Assembly (NCBI RefSeq): GCF_000737325.1
Contig: NZ_CP011125.1
Coordinates: 5,952,001 to 6,016,000, forward strand
Source: Sandaracinus amylolyticus
GTDB lineage: Bacteria; Myxococcota_A; Polyangia; Polyangiales; Sandaracinaceae
Length of the DNA stretch: 64,000 nucleotides
Direction: 5' to 3'
Position numbers and translations under genes: made by a program. Position 1 is the stretch's first letter, and every line of letters starts with the position of its first letter. Positions 43,545-51,618 of the stretch are shown here, in pieces. The notes below the pieces were generated by a model that ran no database searches, had not been told where the DNA came from, and worked only from the letters and a program-made list of their open reading frames with translations.

Positions 43545-43934
43545 ATGGCGAGCTACCCGAGCGATCTGAAGTACACGAAGGACCACGAGTGGGCGCGTCT
43601 CGAGGCGGACGGCACCGTTCGCGTCGGCGTCACCGCGTACGCGGTCGAGCAGCTCGGCGACGTGACGCTCGTCGATCTGCCGAAGGTGGGCACGAAGCTC
43701 GAGGAGCACGGGCGCTTCGGCGACATCGAGTCGGTGAAGACCGTGAGCGAGCTCTTCTCGCCGATCGCCGGTGAGGTCGTCGCGGTGAACGACGCGCTCG
43801 ACGGCAAGCCCGAGCTCGTCAACGAGGGCCCGTACGACAAGGGCTGGATGATCGCGATCAAGCCCGCCGGTGGCCTCGACGGCCTGATGGACGCGGCGGC
43901 GTACGAAGCGTTCCTGGGAACTCTCGATCACTGA
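43545..43934 (+). CDS. gcvH: Glycine cleavage system H protein
   Basis: 129 residues, with GAGGAGAAG 6 nt upstream of the ATG. The lipoyl attachment site is Lys65 in GDIESVKTVSELFSPI. DHEWARLE and GVTAYAVEQLGDVTLVDLP are standard. It shuttles the aminomethyl group between P, T and L proteins. Confidence 0.97.
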   Translation: MASYPSDLKYTKDHEWARLEADGTVRVGVTAYAVEQLGDVTLVDLPKVGTKLEEHGRFGDIESVKTVSELFSPIAGEVVAVNDALDGKPELVNEGPYDKGWMIAIKPAGGLDGLMDAAAYEAFLGTLDH

Positions 43935-44015
43935 CGCTTCGCGGCGTCCGCGAACCAGCTAACACAGCGGGCCGTTGCCGATCGTCGGCAGCGGCTCCAG
44001 CAAAGGCGACGGCAC

Positions 44016-45368
44016 ATGCGGTACCTGCCCCATACCGACGACGAGATCCGCGCGATGCTGGCCACGATCGGCGTGCAGTCGATCGACGACCTCTTCGCCG
44101 ACATCCCGAAGGCGCACCGCCTCGGGCGTCCGCTCGCGGTCGAGCCCGCGCTCGACGAGCCCACGCTGATGGCGCACCTCGAGGCGCTCGCGTCGAAGAA
44201 CGAGGCGGCGCGCGCGCTCTCGTTCCTCGGCGCCGGCATCTACGACCACCACGTGCCGCCGGCCGTCGACCAGCTCCTGCTCCGCAGCGAGTTCTACACG
44301 GCGTACACGCCGTACCAGGCCGAGGTCTCGCAGGGCACGCTGCAGTCGATCTTCGAGTTCCAGACGACGGTCTGCGAGCTGCTCGGGATGGAGGTCTCGA
44401 ACGCGTCGATGTACGACGCGGCGAGCGCCGTCGCCGAGGCGGCGCTGATGGCGCGCCGCGTGACCGGCAAGAAGCACGTGATCCTCTCGGGCGCGCTCCA
44501 CCCCGAGTACGTGCACACCGTGCAGACCTACGTGCGCGGCTTCGACTCCGGCGAGATCGAGGTCCGCATCGCGAAGGTCGCGGACGACGGACGCACGGAC
44601 GTGGCGTCGGTCGTCGAGCTGCTGGACGGGAACGTGGCCGCGGTGATCGTCGGCTATCCGAACTTCTTCGGCGCGGTCGAGGATCTCGCGACGCTGCGCG
44701 AGAAGACGCGCGCCGCGGGCGCGCTGCTCGTGACCGCGACGGCCGAGCCCTACGCGCTCTCGGTGATCAAGCCGCCGGGCGCGTACGGCGTCGACATCGC
44801 GGTGGGCGAGGGCCAGCCGCTCGCGTGCCCGCCGCAGCTCGGCGGACCGGGCGTCGGCCTCTTCGCGACGAAGATGGAGTTCATCCGCGAGATGCCGGGC
44901 CGCATCTGCGGCGAGACCGTCGACCAGGCGGGCGAGCGCGGCTTCGTGCTCACGCTGAGCACGCGCGAGCAGCACATCCGCCGCGAGCGCGCGACCTCGA
45001 ACATCTGCACGAACCACGGGCTCATCGCGCTCGCGATGACGATCCGCTGCTCGATGCTCGGCAAGAAGGGCTTCGAGCAGGTCGGCCGCGCGTGCCTCGC
45101 GAAGGCCGAGTACCTGAAGAAGAAGATCGCGGAGACCGGGCGCTTCACGATCGCGACGACGGCGCCGACGTTCAACGAGTTCGTCGTGCGTCGCAACGAC
45201 GGCGCGGCGGCCCCGCTGCTCGCGGCGCTCGCGGCGAAGCACATCCTCGCGGGCGTGGATCTCGGGAAGTCGTTCCCGGGCCGCGAGCGCGAGCTCCTCG
45301 TCGCGGTGACCGAGCGTCACTCGAAGGAAGACCTCGATCGCTTCGTGGCCGCGCTCTCGGCGGTCTGA
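44016..45368 (+). CDS. gcvPA: Glycine dehydrogenase (decarboxylating) subunit 1
   Basis: 450 residues, the full length of the alpha subunit of two-subunit P protein. Motifs include RYLPHTDDEIRAML, SFLGAGIYDHHVP, YTAYTPYQAEVSQGTLQ and GRICGETVDQAGERGFVLTL. The PLP lysine is carried by the beta subunit, GcvPB, which is expected next but is absent: the operon ends here at a hairpin. The beta subunit must be encoded elsewhere for P-protein activity. Confidence 0.95.
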   Translation: MRYLPHTDDEIRAMLATIGVQSIDDLFADIPKAHRLGRPLAVEPALDEPTLMAHLEALASKNEAARALSFLGAGIYDHHVPPAVDQLLLRSEFYTAYTPYQAEVSQGTLQSIFEFQTTVCELLGMEVSNASMYDAASAVAEAALMARRVTGKKHVILSGALHPEYVHTVQTYVRGFDSGEIEVRIAKVADDGRTDVASVVELLDGNVAAVIVGYPNFFGAVEDLATLREKTRAAGALLVTATAEPYALSVIKPPGAYGVDIAVGEGQPLACPPQLGGPGVGLFATKMEFIREMPGRICGETVDQAGERGFVLTLSTREQHIRRERATSNICTNHGLIALAMTIRCSMLGKKGFEQVGRACLAKAEYLKKKIAETGRFTIATTAPTFNEFVVRRNDGAAAPLLAALAAKHILAGVDLGKSFPGRERELLVAVTERHSKEDLDRFVAALSAV

Positions 45369-45380
45369 AGAATTCACCAC

Positions 45381-45437
45381 GGAGGGCCGCAGAGGACCTC
45401 AGAGAAGACTCTTCTCTGTGGCTCTCTGCGGCCCTCT
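45381..45437. terminator. Compound nested hairpin (REP-like) between gcvPA and the acyl-CoA dehydrogenase
   Basis: An outer stem GGAGGGCCGCAGAG / CTCTGCGGCCCTCT encloses an inner perfect stem CAGAGAAG / CTTCTCTG with an ACT loop. It resembles the 'GGAGG..CAGAGAAGA..TCTTCTCTG..CCTCC' intergenic repeats that I recall from many deltaproteobacterial and planctomycete genomes. It separates convergent genes and is probably a bidirectional terminator. Confidence 0.7.
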
Positions 45438-45454
45438 GCGTTTCATGCTGCTCT

Positions 45455-46609
45455 TCAGTACGACTTCGGCAGCCCCAGCGAGTGCTGCGACACGAAGTTG
45501 AGCACCATCTCGCGGCTCACCGGCGCGATGCGCTGCAATCGCGCGAAGCCCCAGAGATCCGCGAGCCCGTACTCCGACGCGAGACCGTTCCCGCCGTGCG
45601 TCTGGATCGCCGCGTCGAGCGACTCGATCGCCGCGTCGGCCGCCGACAGGCGCGCCATGTTCGACGCCTCGCCCGCGTCCTTGCCGGCGTCGTGCAGCCA
45701 CGCCGCCTTCTGCGTCATCAGCTTCGCGAGCTCCATCTGGATGCACGCGCGCGCGAGAGGATGCGCGATGCCCTGGTGCGCGCCGATCGGCGTCGACCAC
45801 ACCTTGCGCTCGCGCGCGTACGCCGCGCCCTTGTCGAGCGCGTAGCGCGCGAGCCCCACGCAGTACGCCGCCGACGTGATGCGCTCGGGGTTGAGCCCGT
45901 GGAACAGCGCCTTGAGGCCGTTGCCCTCGCCGCCGATCAGCCGATCCGCGGGCACGCGCACGTCGTCGAAGAACAGCGTGAACTGCTTCTCGGGCGAGAC
46001 GATCTCCATCGGGATCGCATCGCGCTTCAGCCCCGGCGCGTCGGTGTCGACGACGAAGAGCGAGAGCTGCCCGCGCCCGGTGCGCGCGTCGGTCCCGGTG
46101 CGCGCGACGAGCAGCATCTGCTCGGCCTCGTCGACGCCCGAGATGTAGTACTTCTGGCCGGAGATCCGCCATCCGTCGCCGTCGCGCACCGCGGTGGTCG
46201 ACACCTGGTGCGAGTTCGAGCCCGCGTCGGGCTCGGTGAGCGCGAACACCATCGTCGCGCTCCCCTTCGCGAGGCCGGGCAGCCATCGCGCGCGCTGCGC
46301 GTCGTCGCCGAAGCGCGCGATCACCGTCCCGCAGATCGCGGGTGACACGACGAGCAGCAGCAGCGGGCAGCCCTGCGTGCTGAGCTCCTCGCACACGATG
46401 CAGAGCTCGGTGATCCCGAGCCCTCCGCCGCCGTACTGCTCGGGCAGGCTCACGCCGAGGTAGCCCTCGCGCGCGAGCGCGTCCCAGAGCTCTTTCGTCT
46501 TCTCGCCGCGCCGCGCGCGCTCGACGTACCAGCGATGTCCGAACGACGTCGCGATGCGACGCACGCCCTCGCGCAACATCCGCTGCTCTTCTCGTTCTTC
46601 GAAGTCCAT
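45455..46609 (-). CDS. Acyl-CoA dehydrogenase
   Basis: 384 residues. The domains run in the usual order: N-terminal helices to LGVSLPEQYGGGGLG, the FAD region MVFALTEPDAGSN with YYISG, and a C-terminal bundle with VAR. IQTHGGNGLASEYGLADLW contains the likely catalytic Glu (in ASEYG), in the position of short- and medium-chain enzymes. It oxidises an acyl-CoA to the enoyl-CoA with FAD, passing electrons to ETF. The substrate is unknown. It is divergent from the secreted-protein gene at 46760. Confidence 0.95.
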   Translation of the reverse strand: MDFEEREEQRMLREGVRRIATSFGHRWYVERARRGEKTKELWDALAREGYLGVSLPEQYGGGGLGITELCIVCEELSTQGCPLLLLVVSPAICGTVIARFGDDAQRARWLPGLAKGSATMVFALTEPDAGSNSHQVSTTAVRDGDGWRISGQKYYISGVDEAEQMLLVARTGTDARTGRGQLSLFVVDTDAPGLKRDAIPMEIVSPEKQFTLFFDDVRVPADRLIGGEGNGLKALFHGLNPERITSAAYCVGLARYALDKGAAYARERKVWSTPIGAHQGIAHPLARACIQMELAKLMTQKAAWLHDAGKDAGEASNMARLSAADAAIESLDAAIQTHGGNGLASEYGLADLWGFARLQRIAPVSREMVLNFVSQHSLGLPKSY

Positions 46610-46759
46610 GCGGACGGAGGAGACCGCGTCGCGCGCCGGACCTCAAGCGTCAGCGCGCGTTCACACTGTCGCGCGCGCCGCACACGCGATGGATCGATGT
46701 CTCTTCGATCCCGCGGACGAAATCGCGGCGGCACTCGTGTTGCTCTGCGCGAGACCGCC

Positions 46760-47614
46760 ATGAGCCCACGCCTGCTCGCCTCGCTCGCCCTGGTCCTCGC
46801 GCTCGCGCCCTCGCCGCGCGCCGCCGCGCAGCTGCTCGATCGTGCGTCGGACACCGTGCGCTCCGACGAGCCGAGCCGCTCGAGCTCGAGCGACGACGAC
46901 TCCGGATCGAGCAGCGGCAGCAGCAGCTCCGACGACGACTCGACGCTCGGCCGCGCGTCGTCGACGGTGCGCGGCGACGGTGGTGGTCGCCCCCGCGCGC
47001 GCTACGCGCCGCGACGCTGGTACGTCGAGGAGCAGTACGCGCCGAGCTACGGCGTGTACGCGTCGGGCTCGGTGTACGTCGCGAGCGACGAGCCCGAGCC
47101 GCTGCTCGAGACGATGGTGGTGGCGCAGCTCGAGGGCTCGTACGTGATCGACGACGTTGGTCGCGGCACCGCGAGCGTGCGCGTGCTCTTGCCGTGGCCC
47201 GCCGAGATCTTCGCGGGGTACTCGCTCTACCTCGAGCCGCGCGAGCGCGGAGAGACCGACTTCGTCGCGCTCGGTCGCCTCGGCGCTGCCTGGCGCGCGG
47301 TCGACGACGAGGCGATCCAGGTGCGCATCGGCGGCTCGCTGCGTCACTGGCAGGACGCGGAGGGCGCGCGCTTCGGCGGCGAGGCGCTCGCCGGCGTCGA
47401 CATGTTCCCGGGCGAGCCGCTCGTGCTGAGCTTCGAGGGCGCGGCCGGCATCGTGGGCGACGCGTGGGTGTTCGAGGCGCGCGGCACGATCGGCGTGCTC
47501 ATGGGCCCGGTCGAGCTCTACGCAGGCTGGCACCACGTCGCGCTCGAAGCGACGAACGGGAGCGGCGGCGTCGAGCTCACGGGCCCGGTCGGCGGCCTGC
47601 GCCTCTGGCTGTGA
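46760..47614 (+). CDS. Secreted protein with Ser/Asp-rich linker and beta-rich C-terminal domain
   Basis: 284 residues from the ATG at 46760. The signal peptide is LLASLALVLALAPSPRAAAQ. Residues 25-80 are an unstructured linker of Ser and Asp (SSSSDDDSGSSSG). Residues 95-284 alternate strands (VYVASDEPEP.., GGSLRHWQDAEG, VELYAGWHHVALEA) and end in RLWL, as in outer-membrane beta-barrel or beta-sandwich proteins. The family is not recognised. The same reading frame stays open after its TGA and enters the heptad repeat described next. Confidence 0.75.
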   Translation: MSPRLLASLALVLALAPSPRAAAQLLDRASDTVRSDEPSRSSSSDDDSGSSSGSSSSDDDSTLGRASSTVRGDGGGRPRARYAPRRWYVEEQYAPSYGVYASGSVYVASDEPEPLLETMVVAQLEGSYVIDDVGRGTASVRVLLPWPAEIFAGYSLYLEPRERGETDFVALGRLGAAWRAVDDEAIQVRIGGSLRHWQDAEGARFGGEALAGVDMFPGEPLVLSFEGAAGIVGDAWVFEARGTIGVLMGPVELYAGWHHVALEATNGSGGVELTGPVGGLRLWL

Positions 47615-47977
47615 TCGACGTCGCGCTCGGGTCGAGACGCGGCGGGTGAGCGAGGCGACGCGCGGGAGGCCGCGGGGCCCGCGGAGGAGATCGACGCGAC
47701 GGCGGACGAGGTCGCGGCGCGCGCGCAGCAGGCCACGGGGACGGCGCAGCAACTCGCGGCGGCGGCGCAGGAGGTCGCGGCGACGGCGCAGCAACTCGCG
47801 GCGCCGCCGCAGGAGGTCACGGCGACGGCGCAGGAGCTCGCGGCGACGGCGCAGGAGCTCGCTTCCCGCCCGGAGGAAGTCCCGGTCTCGACGGAGGAGG
47901 TCGCCGGCTCGGCGAACGAAGTCGGGGAACGGGCGGAGGAGGTGCCGGGACTGACGAAGGAAGTTCCGGAAACGACG
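47615..47977 (+). other. Start-less open frame with thirteen 21-bp/7-residue repeats
   Basis: Copies start every 21 bp from 47705 to 47957 and encode heptads such as QEVAATA, QELAATA, EEVAGSA, NEVGERA and KEVPETT. The E-V (or Q-L) core is kept while third positions vary (GAA/GAG, GTC/GTG/GTT), as expected for protein-level selection. No ATG, GTG or TTG precedes the array in this frame back to the TGA at 47612. It lies in frame with the upstream secreted-protein gene. Read-through, a start elsewhere, a sequence error or decay are possible. On the other strand a TTG at 47982 starts a Cys/Ser/Ala heptad frame. Remaining bases 47978-48040 carry nothing clear. Confidence 0.45.
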
Positions 47978-48040
47978 ATCAATCTCGAAGGTATCGGAAC
48001 GACGTCGGTTTTCGCTGGTGTCAGCGCCGAGACATTCCGC

Positions 48041-48577
48041 TCACTCGCAGCTGCAGCCGACCACGCCGGCGCTCACCCGCACCGCGCACGGGGCCTCGCA
48101 CGTCTCCATCAGGGAGTAGTCGAGCACACGCTCGGCGCGGCAGTCGCTCTCCGGCGCGGCGGGCATGCGGTCGCGCGCCGCGTCGCATCCCGCGAGGCCC
48201 GTCCACTCCTCGGTCATCGCGAGCCCGAAGCCCGACGACGTCGTCTCCAGCAGCGTCCACGCGCGGCGCACGCTCGCGCCGTCGCACCCTTCGATCGCGG
48301 TGATCGCCTCGCTGTGGAAGCCCGCGGTCGCCGCGAGCGACACGCGCGACATCGCGAGCGACGTCACGTCGGGCACGCCGACGTTCACCACGCCCGAGCC
48401 CGACACGATCCCGACGAGGCCCATCTCGCCGGTGGCGCGCGAGGGCGAGCACGCATCGACCTCGCCGCGCACGCGCAGATCGTAGATGCCGGTCGCGACG
48501 TCGCGCGGCTCGTGCGCCGCCGAGCAGCCGATGCCGAGGAGCGCGGAGATCACGAGCGTCACGAGCGATCGGTGCAT
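48041..48577 (-). CDS. Hypothetical lipoprotein
   Basis: 178 residues, with a signal peptide and a lipobox at ALLGIGC. The mature part is a small beta-rich domain with several cysteines (VDACSPS, AIEGCDG, AGCDAARDRM, VVGCSCE). No family is recognised. It is convergent with the heptad repeat and divergent from the next lipoprotein gene, with 78 bp between. Confidence 0.8.
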   Translation of the reverse strand: MHRSLVTLVISALLGIGCSAAHEPRDVATGIYDLRVRGEVDACSPSRATGEMGLVGIVSGSGVVNVGVPDVTSLAMSRVSLAATAGFHSEAITAIEGCDGASVRRAWTLLETTSSGFGLAMTEEWTGLAGCDAARDRMPAAPESDCRAERVLDYSLMETCEAPCAVRVSAGVVGCSCE

Positions 48578-48643
48578 GGCGATGCCTCCGGAGACGCCGG
48601 TACTACGCCGCGCGATCGCGGGTCAAAAAAGCGACGCGTGCGC

Positions 48644-48649
48644 CATACT
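48644..48649 (+). promoter_or_regulatory. Candidate -10 element for the VHEWG lipoprotein gene
   Basis: CATACT ends 6 nt before the GTG at 48656; an A-rich run (48623-48630) lies near the -35 position. Confidence 0.4.
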
Positions 48650-48655
48650 CGCGCC

Positions 48656-49813
48656 GTGCGTCACGCCTTGCTCGCGCTCCTCGCGCTCTCGCTCGCCGCA
48701 TGCGGCGAGGATCGTCCCGCGCCCACGACGACCGAAGCCCCCACGCCCGCGCCGCTGAGCGACGTCGAGGTGATCCCCGGGCTCGCCGTGCACGAGTGGG
48801 GCGTGATCGACGTGCGCGCGGATCGCGGTCCGCTCGGAGCGCTCGCGCTCTCGGGCGTGCCGGGGCGCGGCGTGCCGCGCGACGAGCTGATGCGCGACGT
48901 GCCGGTGCCGCTCGGTCTCACGCCGACGCCGACGCCCACGCCGCCGCATCCTCCGGTGGGTCGTCCGCGCGCGCCGCTGCTCTACGTGCACCTGCCGCCT
49001 GGTCACGCGCCGATCGATCTCAGCGTGCGCGTCGAGCTCCCCGGCGGGACGATCGAAGAGCACTGGCCGCTCACCTCCGATCACGACGAGCGCCCGCAGT
49101 GGGTGCGCTGGCGCGCGACCGCGCGCACCGAATCGTGCACCGGCTCGTCGTATCCCGCGCCCGGAGAAGCACCGTGCGACGAAGCGCTGCGCTTCTACTG
49201 CGAAGCGTCGGAGCTGCGTCGCTACGAAGCGTCCGACGCGGCGTGCCTCGAGGTCGACGGTCGCGACTTCAACCACCTCTTCTATCGCGGCGCGCTCCCC
49301 GCGCGGCTGCCGATCCAGATCACGCGCGGCGAGGACGGAACGCTGCGCGTGCACCACGCGGGCGAGAGCGCGCTGCCGGGGCGGCTCGTGCTCGTGCATC
49401 GCGAGGACGATCCGAGCGCGACGCGCGCGCGTGTCGTCGACGTGCCCGCGCCGGGCGCGACCGTCTCGATCGCCGCGCCCGACGTGGCGATCGATCCCGC
49501 GCGCGACGCGATCTACGGCGCGCTGCGCGAGACGTTCGCGCTCACCGACGCCGAGGTCGCGGCGTTCCGCGCGGCGTGGGACGTGTCGTTCTTCGGCGGC
49601 GCGCGCGCCGAGATCGAAGGGCTGCGGCGACAGGCGTTCGTGCCGCCCGTCGACTCGCTCTTCTACTGGCTCCCCGAGCGCGAGGTGGAGCGCATCGCGC
49701 CGCTCACGATCGAGCCGCGCCCCGAGCACGTGCGACGCGCGATGTTGATCCGCGTCGACCTCGACGAGCGCCCGCGCTCGTACCTCGAAGCACCCACGTC
49801 GGCGACCCCTTGA
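48656..49813 (+). CDS. Lipoprotein of the VHEWG-type (unknown function)
   Basis: 385 residues from the GTG at 48656. The signal peptide ends in LSLAAC. The mature protein begins with a Thr/Pro-rich stretch and then GLAVHEWGVIDVRADRG, a motif that recurs in secreted proteins of Polyangia. A Pro/Thr linker (TPTPTPTPPHPP) follows, then beta-rich sequence and a C-terminal helical part. I do not know the role. The same frame is open far upstream, but only from here does it have a signal peptide. Confidence 0.78.
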   Translation: MRHALLALLALSLAACGEDRPAPTTTEAPTPAPLSDVEVIPGLAVHEWGVIDVRADRGPLGALALSGVPGRGVPRDELMRDVPVPLGLTPTPTPTPPHPPVGRPRAPLLYVHLPPGHAPIDLSVRVELPGGTIEEHWPLTSDHDERPQWVRWRATARTESCTGSSYPAPGEAPCDEALRFYCEASELRRYEASDAACLEVDGRDFNHLFYRGALPARLPIQITRGEDGTLRVHHAGESALPGRLVLVHREDDPSATRARVVDVPAPGATVSIAAPDVAIDPARDAIYGALRETFALTDAEVAAFRAAWDVSFFGGARAEIEGLRRQAFVPPVDSLFYWLPEREVERIAPLTIEPRPEHVRRAMLIRVDLDERPRSYLEAPTSATP

Positions 49814-49856
49814 TCGCCCACGCGCGTCATCTCTTCTCACGCCGCGGTGCGTCGAT

Positions 49857-49876
49857 CCGGTGAGCATGCTCACCGG
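49857..49876. promoter_or_regulatory. 20-bp perfect palindrome upstream of the tyrosine-catabolism genes
   Basis: CCGGTGAGCA and TGCTCACCGG meet without a loop, 44 bp after the lipoprotein stop and 37 bp before the TAGACT hexamer. It could be the operator for the homogentisate operon, or a terminator. Confidence 0.5.
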
Positions 49877-49913
49877 CGCGGATCGCCGTCGAAGCTCGCT
49901 GCGAAGCGAGGAG

Positions 49914-49919
49914 TAGACT
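49914..49919 (+). promoter_or_regulatory. Candidate -10 element for the tyrosine-catabolism operon
   Basis: TAGACT ends 9 nt before the ATG at 49929. Confidence 0.4.
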
Positions 49920-49928
49920 GCCCCGCCC

Positions 49929-50939
49929 ATGAAGCTCGCCACGCTGAGGAACGGCACGCGCGACGGAGCTCTCGTCGTCGTTCGTCGCGACGGAACGCGC
50001 TACGCGCCCGCCACCGAGATCGCGCCGACGCTGCAGCGCGCGCTCGACGAGTGGGACGCGGTCGAGCCCGCGCTCCGCGCCGTCGCCGATCGGCTCGAGC
50101 ACGATCAGATCGAGTCGCGCCCGCTCGACGTCGCGCAGCTGCGCGCGCCGCTGCCGCGCGCGTACGAGTGGGTCGACGGCTCGGCGTACATCAATCACAT
50201 CGTGCTCGTCCGGAAGGCGCGCGGCGCGCAGCCGCCGGCGACGCTCGAGACCGATCCCCTCGTGTACCAGGGCGGCTCGAGCGACTTCCTCGGACCGACC
50301 GACGACATCCCGCTCGCCGACGTCGCGTGGGGCTGCGACTTCGAGTCCGAGGTCTGCGTGATCCTCGGCGACACGCCGCAGGGCACGACGATGGAGGAGG
50401 CTGCGCGCCACGTGCGCCTCCTCATGCTCGCGAACGACGTCACGCTGCGGAACCTGGTGCCCGACGAGCTCGCGAAGGGCTTCGGCTTCTTCGGCAGCAA
50501 GCCCGCGACCGCGTTCTCGCCCTTCGCGATCACGCCCGACGAGCTCGGCGACGCGTGGAAGGACGGCCGCGTGCACCTGCGCCTGCGCACCTGGCTCGAC
50601 GGTCGCCTCGTCGGTGATCCCGAGGCGGGCCCGGAGATGCACTTCTCCTTCTACGATCTGATCGCGCACGTCACGAAGACGCGCGCGTTCGGCGCGGGCA
50701 CGATCCTCGGCAGCGGCACGGTGAGCAACGCCGATCCCGCGCGCGGGATCTCGTGCCTCGCCGAGCGCCGGATGCGCGAGATCCTCGACACGGGCGCGCC
50801 GAGCACGCCGTTCCTCACGTACGGCAACCGCGTCGAGATCGAGATGAGCGACGCGTCGGGACGGAGCCTCTTCGGCCGAATCGCACAGACCGTCGTGCCT
50901 TTCGAGAAGCGCAGCGACACGCGTCGCACGAAAGTCTGA
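49929..50939 (+). CDS. Fumarylacetoacetate hydrolase family protein (last step of tyrosine degradation)
   Basis: 336 residues. The fold signature runs from YEWVDGSAYINHIVLVRKARG through DVAWGCDFESEVCVIL, which carries metal ligands, to LANDVTLRNLVPDE and GTGSGTVSNADPARG-like FGAGTILGSGTVSN. It lacks the N-terminal domain of animal FAH, as is usual for the shorter bacterial form. It cleaves fumarylacetoacetate to fumarate and acetoacetate. First gene of a four-gene cluster, 2 bp before maiA. Confidence 0.9.
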   Translation: MKLATLRNGTRDGALVVVRRDGTRYAPATEIAPTLQRALDEWDAVEPALRAVADRLEHDQIESRPLDVAQLRAPLPRAYEWVDGSAYINHIVLVRKARGAQPPATLETDPLVYQGGSSDFLGPTDDIPLADVAWGCDFESEVCVILGDTPQGTTMEEAARHVRLLMLANDVTLRNLVPDELAKGFGFFGSKPATAFSPFAITPDELGDAWKDGRVHLRLRTWLDGRLVGDPEAGPEMHFSFYDLIAHVTKTRAFGAGTILGSGTVSNADPARGISCLAERRMREILDTGAPSTPFLTYGNRVEIEMSDASGRSLFGRIAQTVVPFEKRSDTRRTKV

Positions 50940-50941
50940 GC

Positions 50942-51592
50942 ATGAAGCTCTACAACTACTGGCGTTCGTCCGCGTCGTGGCGTGTGCGCACCGCGCTCGC
51001 GCTCAAGGGCCTCTCGTACGAGTACGTGCCCGTGCACATCGCGCAGGGCGAGCAGCGCAGCGCGGAGCACCACGCGCGCAACCCGATGGACCAGGTGCCC
51101 GCGCTCGAGCTCGAGGTGAACGGCGAGCGCGTCGTCGTCTCGCAGTCGATCGCGATCATCGAGCTGCTCGACGAGCTGCACCCCGAGCCCGCGCTGCTCC
51201 CGCGTGATCCGTACCTGCGCTGCCGCGCGCGCGAGCTCGCGGAGATCGTCAACTCGGGCATCCAGCCGCACCAGAACCTCGCCCCGATGGCGCGCATGGA
51301 CGCGCTCCAGGCGGGCGCGGGGCGCGCGCACGCGCGGCACTTCAACGAGCTCGGCCTGGCCGCGTACGAAGCGCGCGCGAAGGACGTCGCGGGCCGCTTC
51401 TCGGTGGGTGACTCGCCGACGATCGCGGACCTCTGCCTGGTGCCCCAGCTCAACGCGGCGCGCCGCTTCGAGGTGCCCGATCTCGAGGCGCGCTTCCCGC
51501 TGCTCATCCGCGTCGAGGCCGCGTGCCTCGCGCTCCCCGCGTTCCAGCAAGCGCACCCCGATGCGCAGCAGGACGCCGTCAAGCCCGTTTGA
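50942..51592 (+). CDS. maiA: Maleylacetoacetate isomerase (zeta-class GST)
   Basis: 216 residues from the ATG at 50942, two bases after the FAH stop. The active-site segment YWRSSASWRVRTALALKG matches SSxSWRVRIAL of zeta GSTs. NPMDQVPALE, VSQSIAIIELLDE and GDSPTIADLCLVPQ are the other family motifs. It isomerises maleylacetoacetate to fumarylacetoacetate with glutathione, supplying the enzyme encoded before it. Confidence 0.95.
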   Translation: MKLYNYWRSSASWRVRTALALKGLSYEYVPVHIAQGEQRSAEHHARNPMDQVPALELEVNGERVVVSQSIAIIELLDELHPEPALLPRDPYLRCRARELAEIVNSGIQPHQNLAPMARMDALQAGAGRAHARHFNELGLAAYEARAKDVAGRFSVGDSPTIADLCLVPQLNAARRFEVPDLEARFPLLIRVEAACLALPAFQQAHPDAQQDAVKPV

Positions 51593-51618
51593 GCTCCAAC
51601 GATTTTTCCGGAGACCCA

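Noticed and set aside
47518-47982. Minus-strand Cys/Ser/Ala heptad protein from the TTG at 47982
   Set aside because: It has no ribosome binding site or signal peptide and overlaps the end of the secreted-protein gene. It is listed as an alternative to the plus-strand heptad frame, not as a gene.
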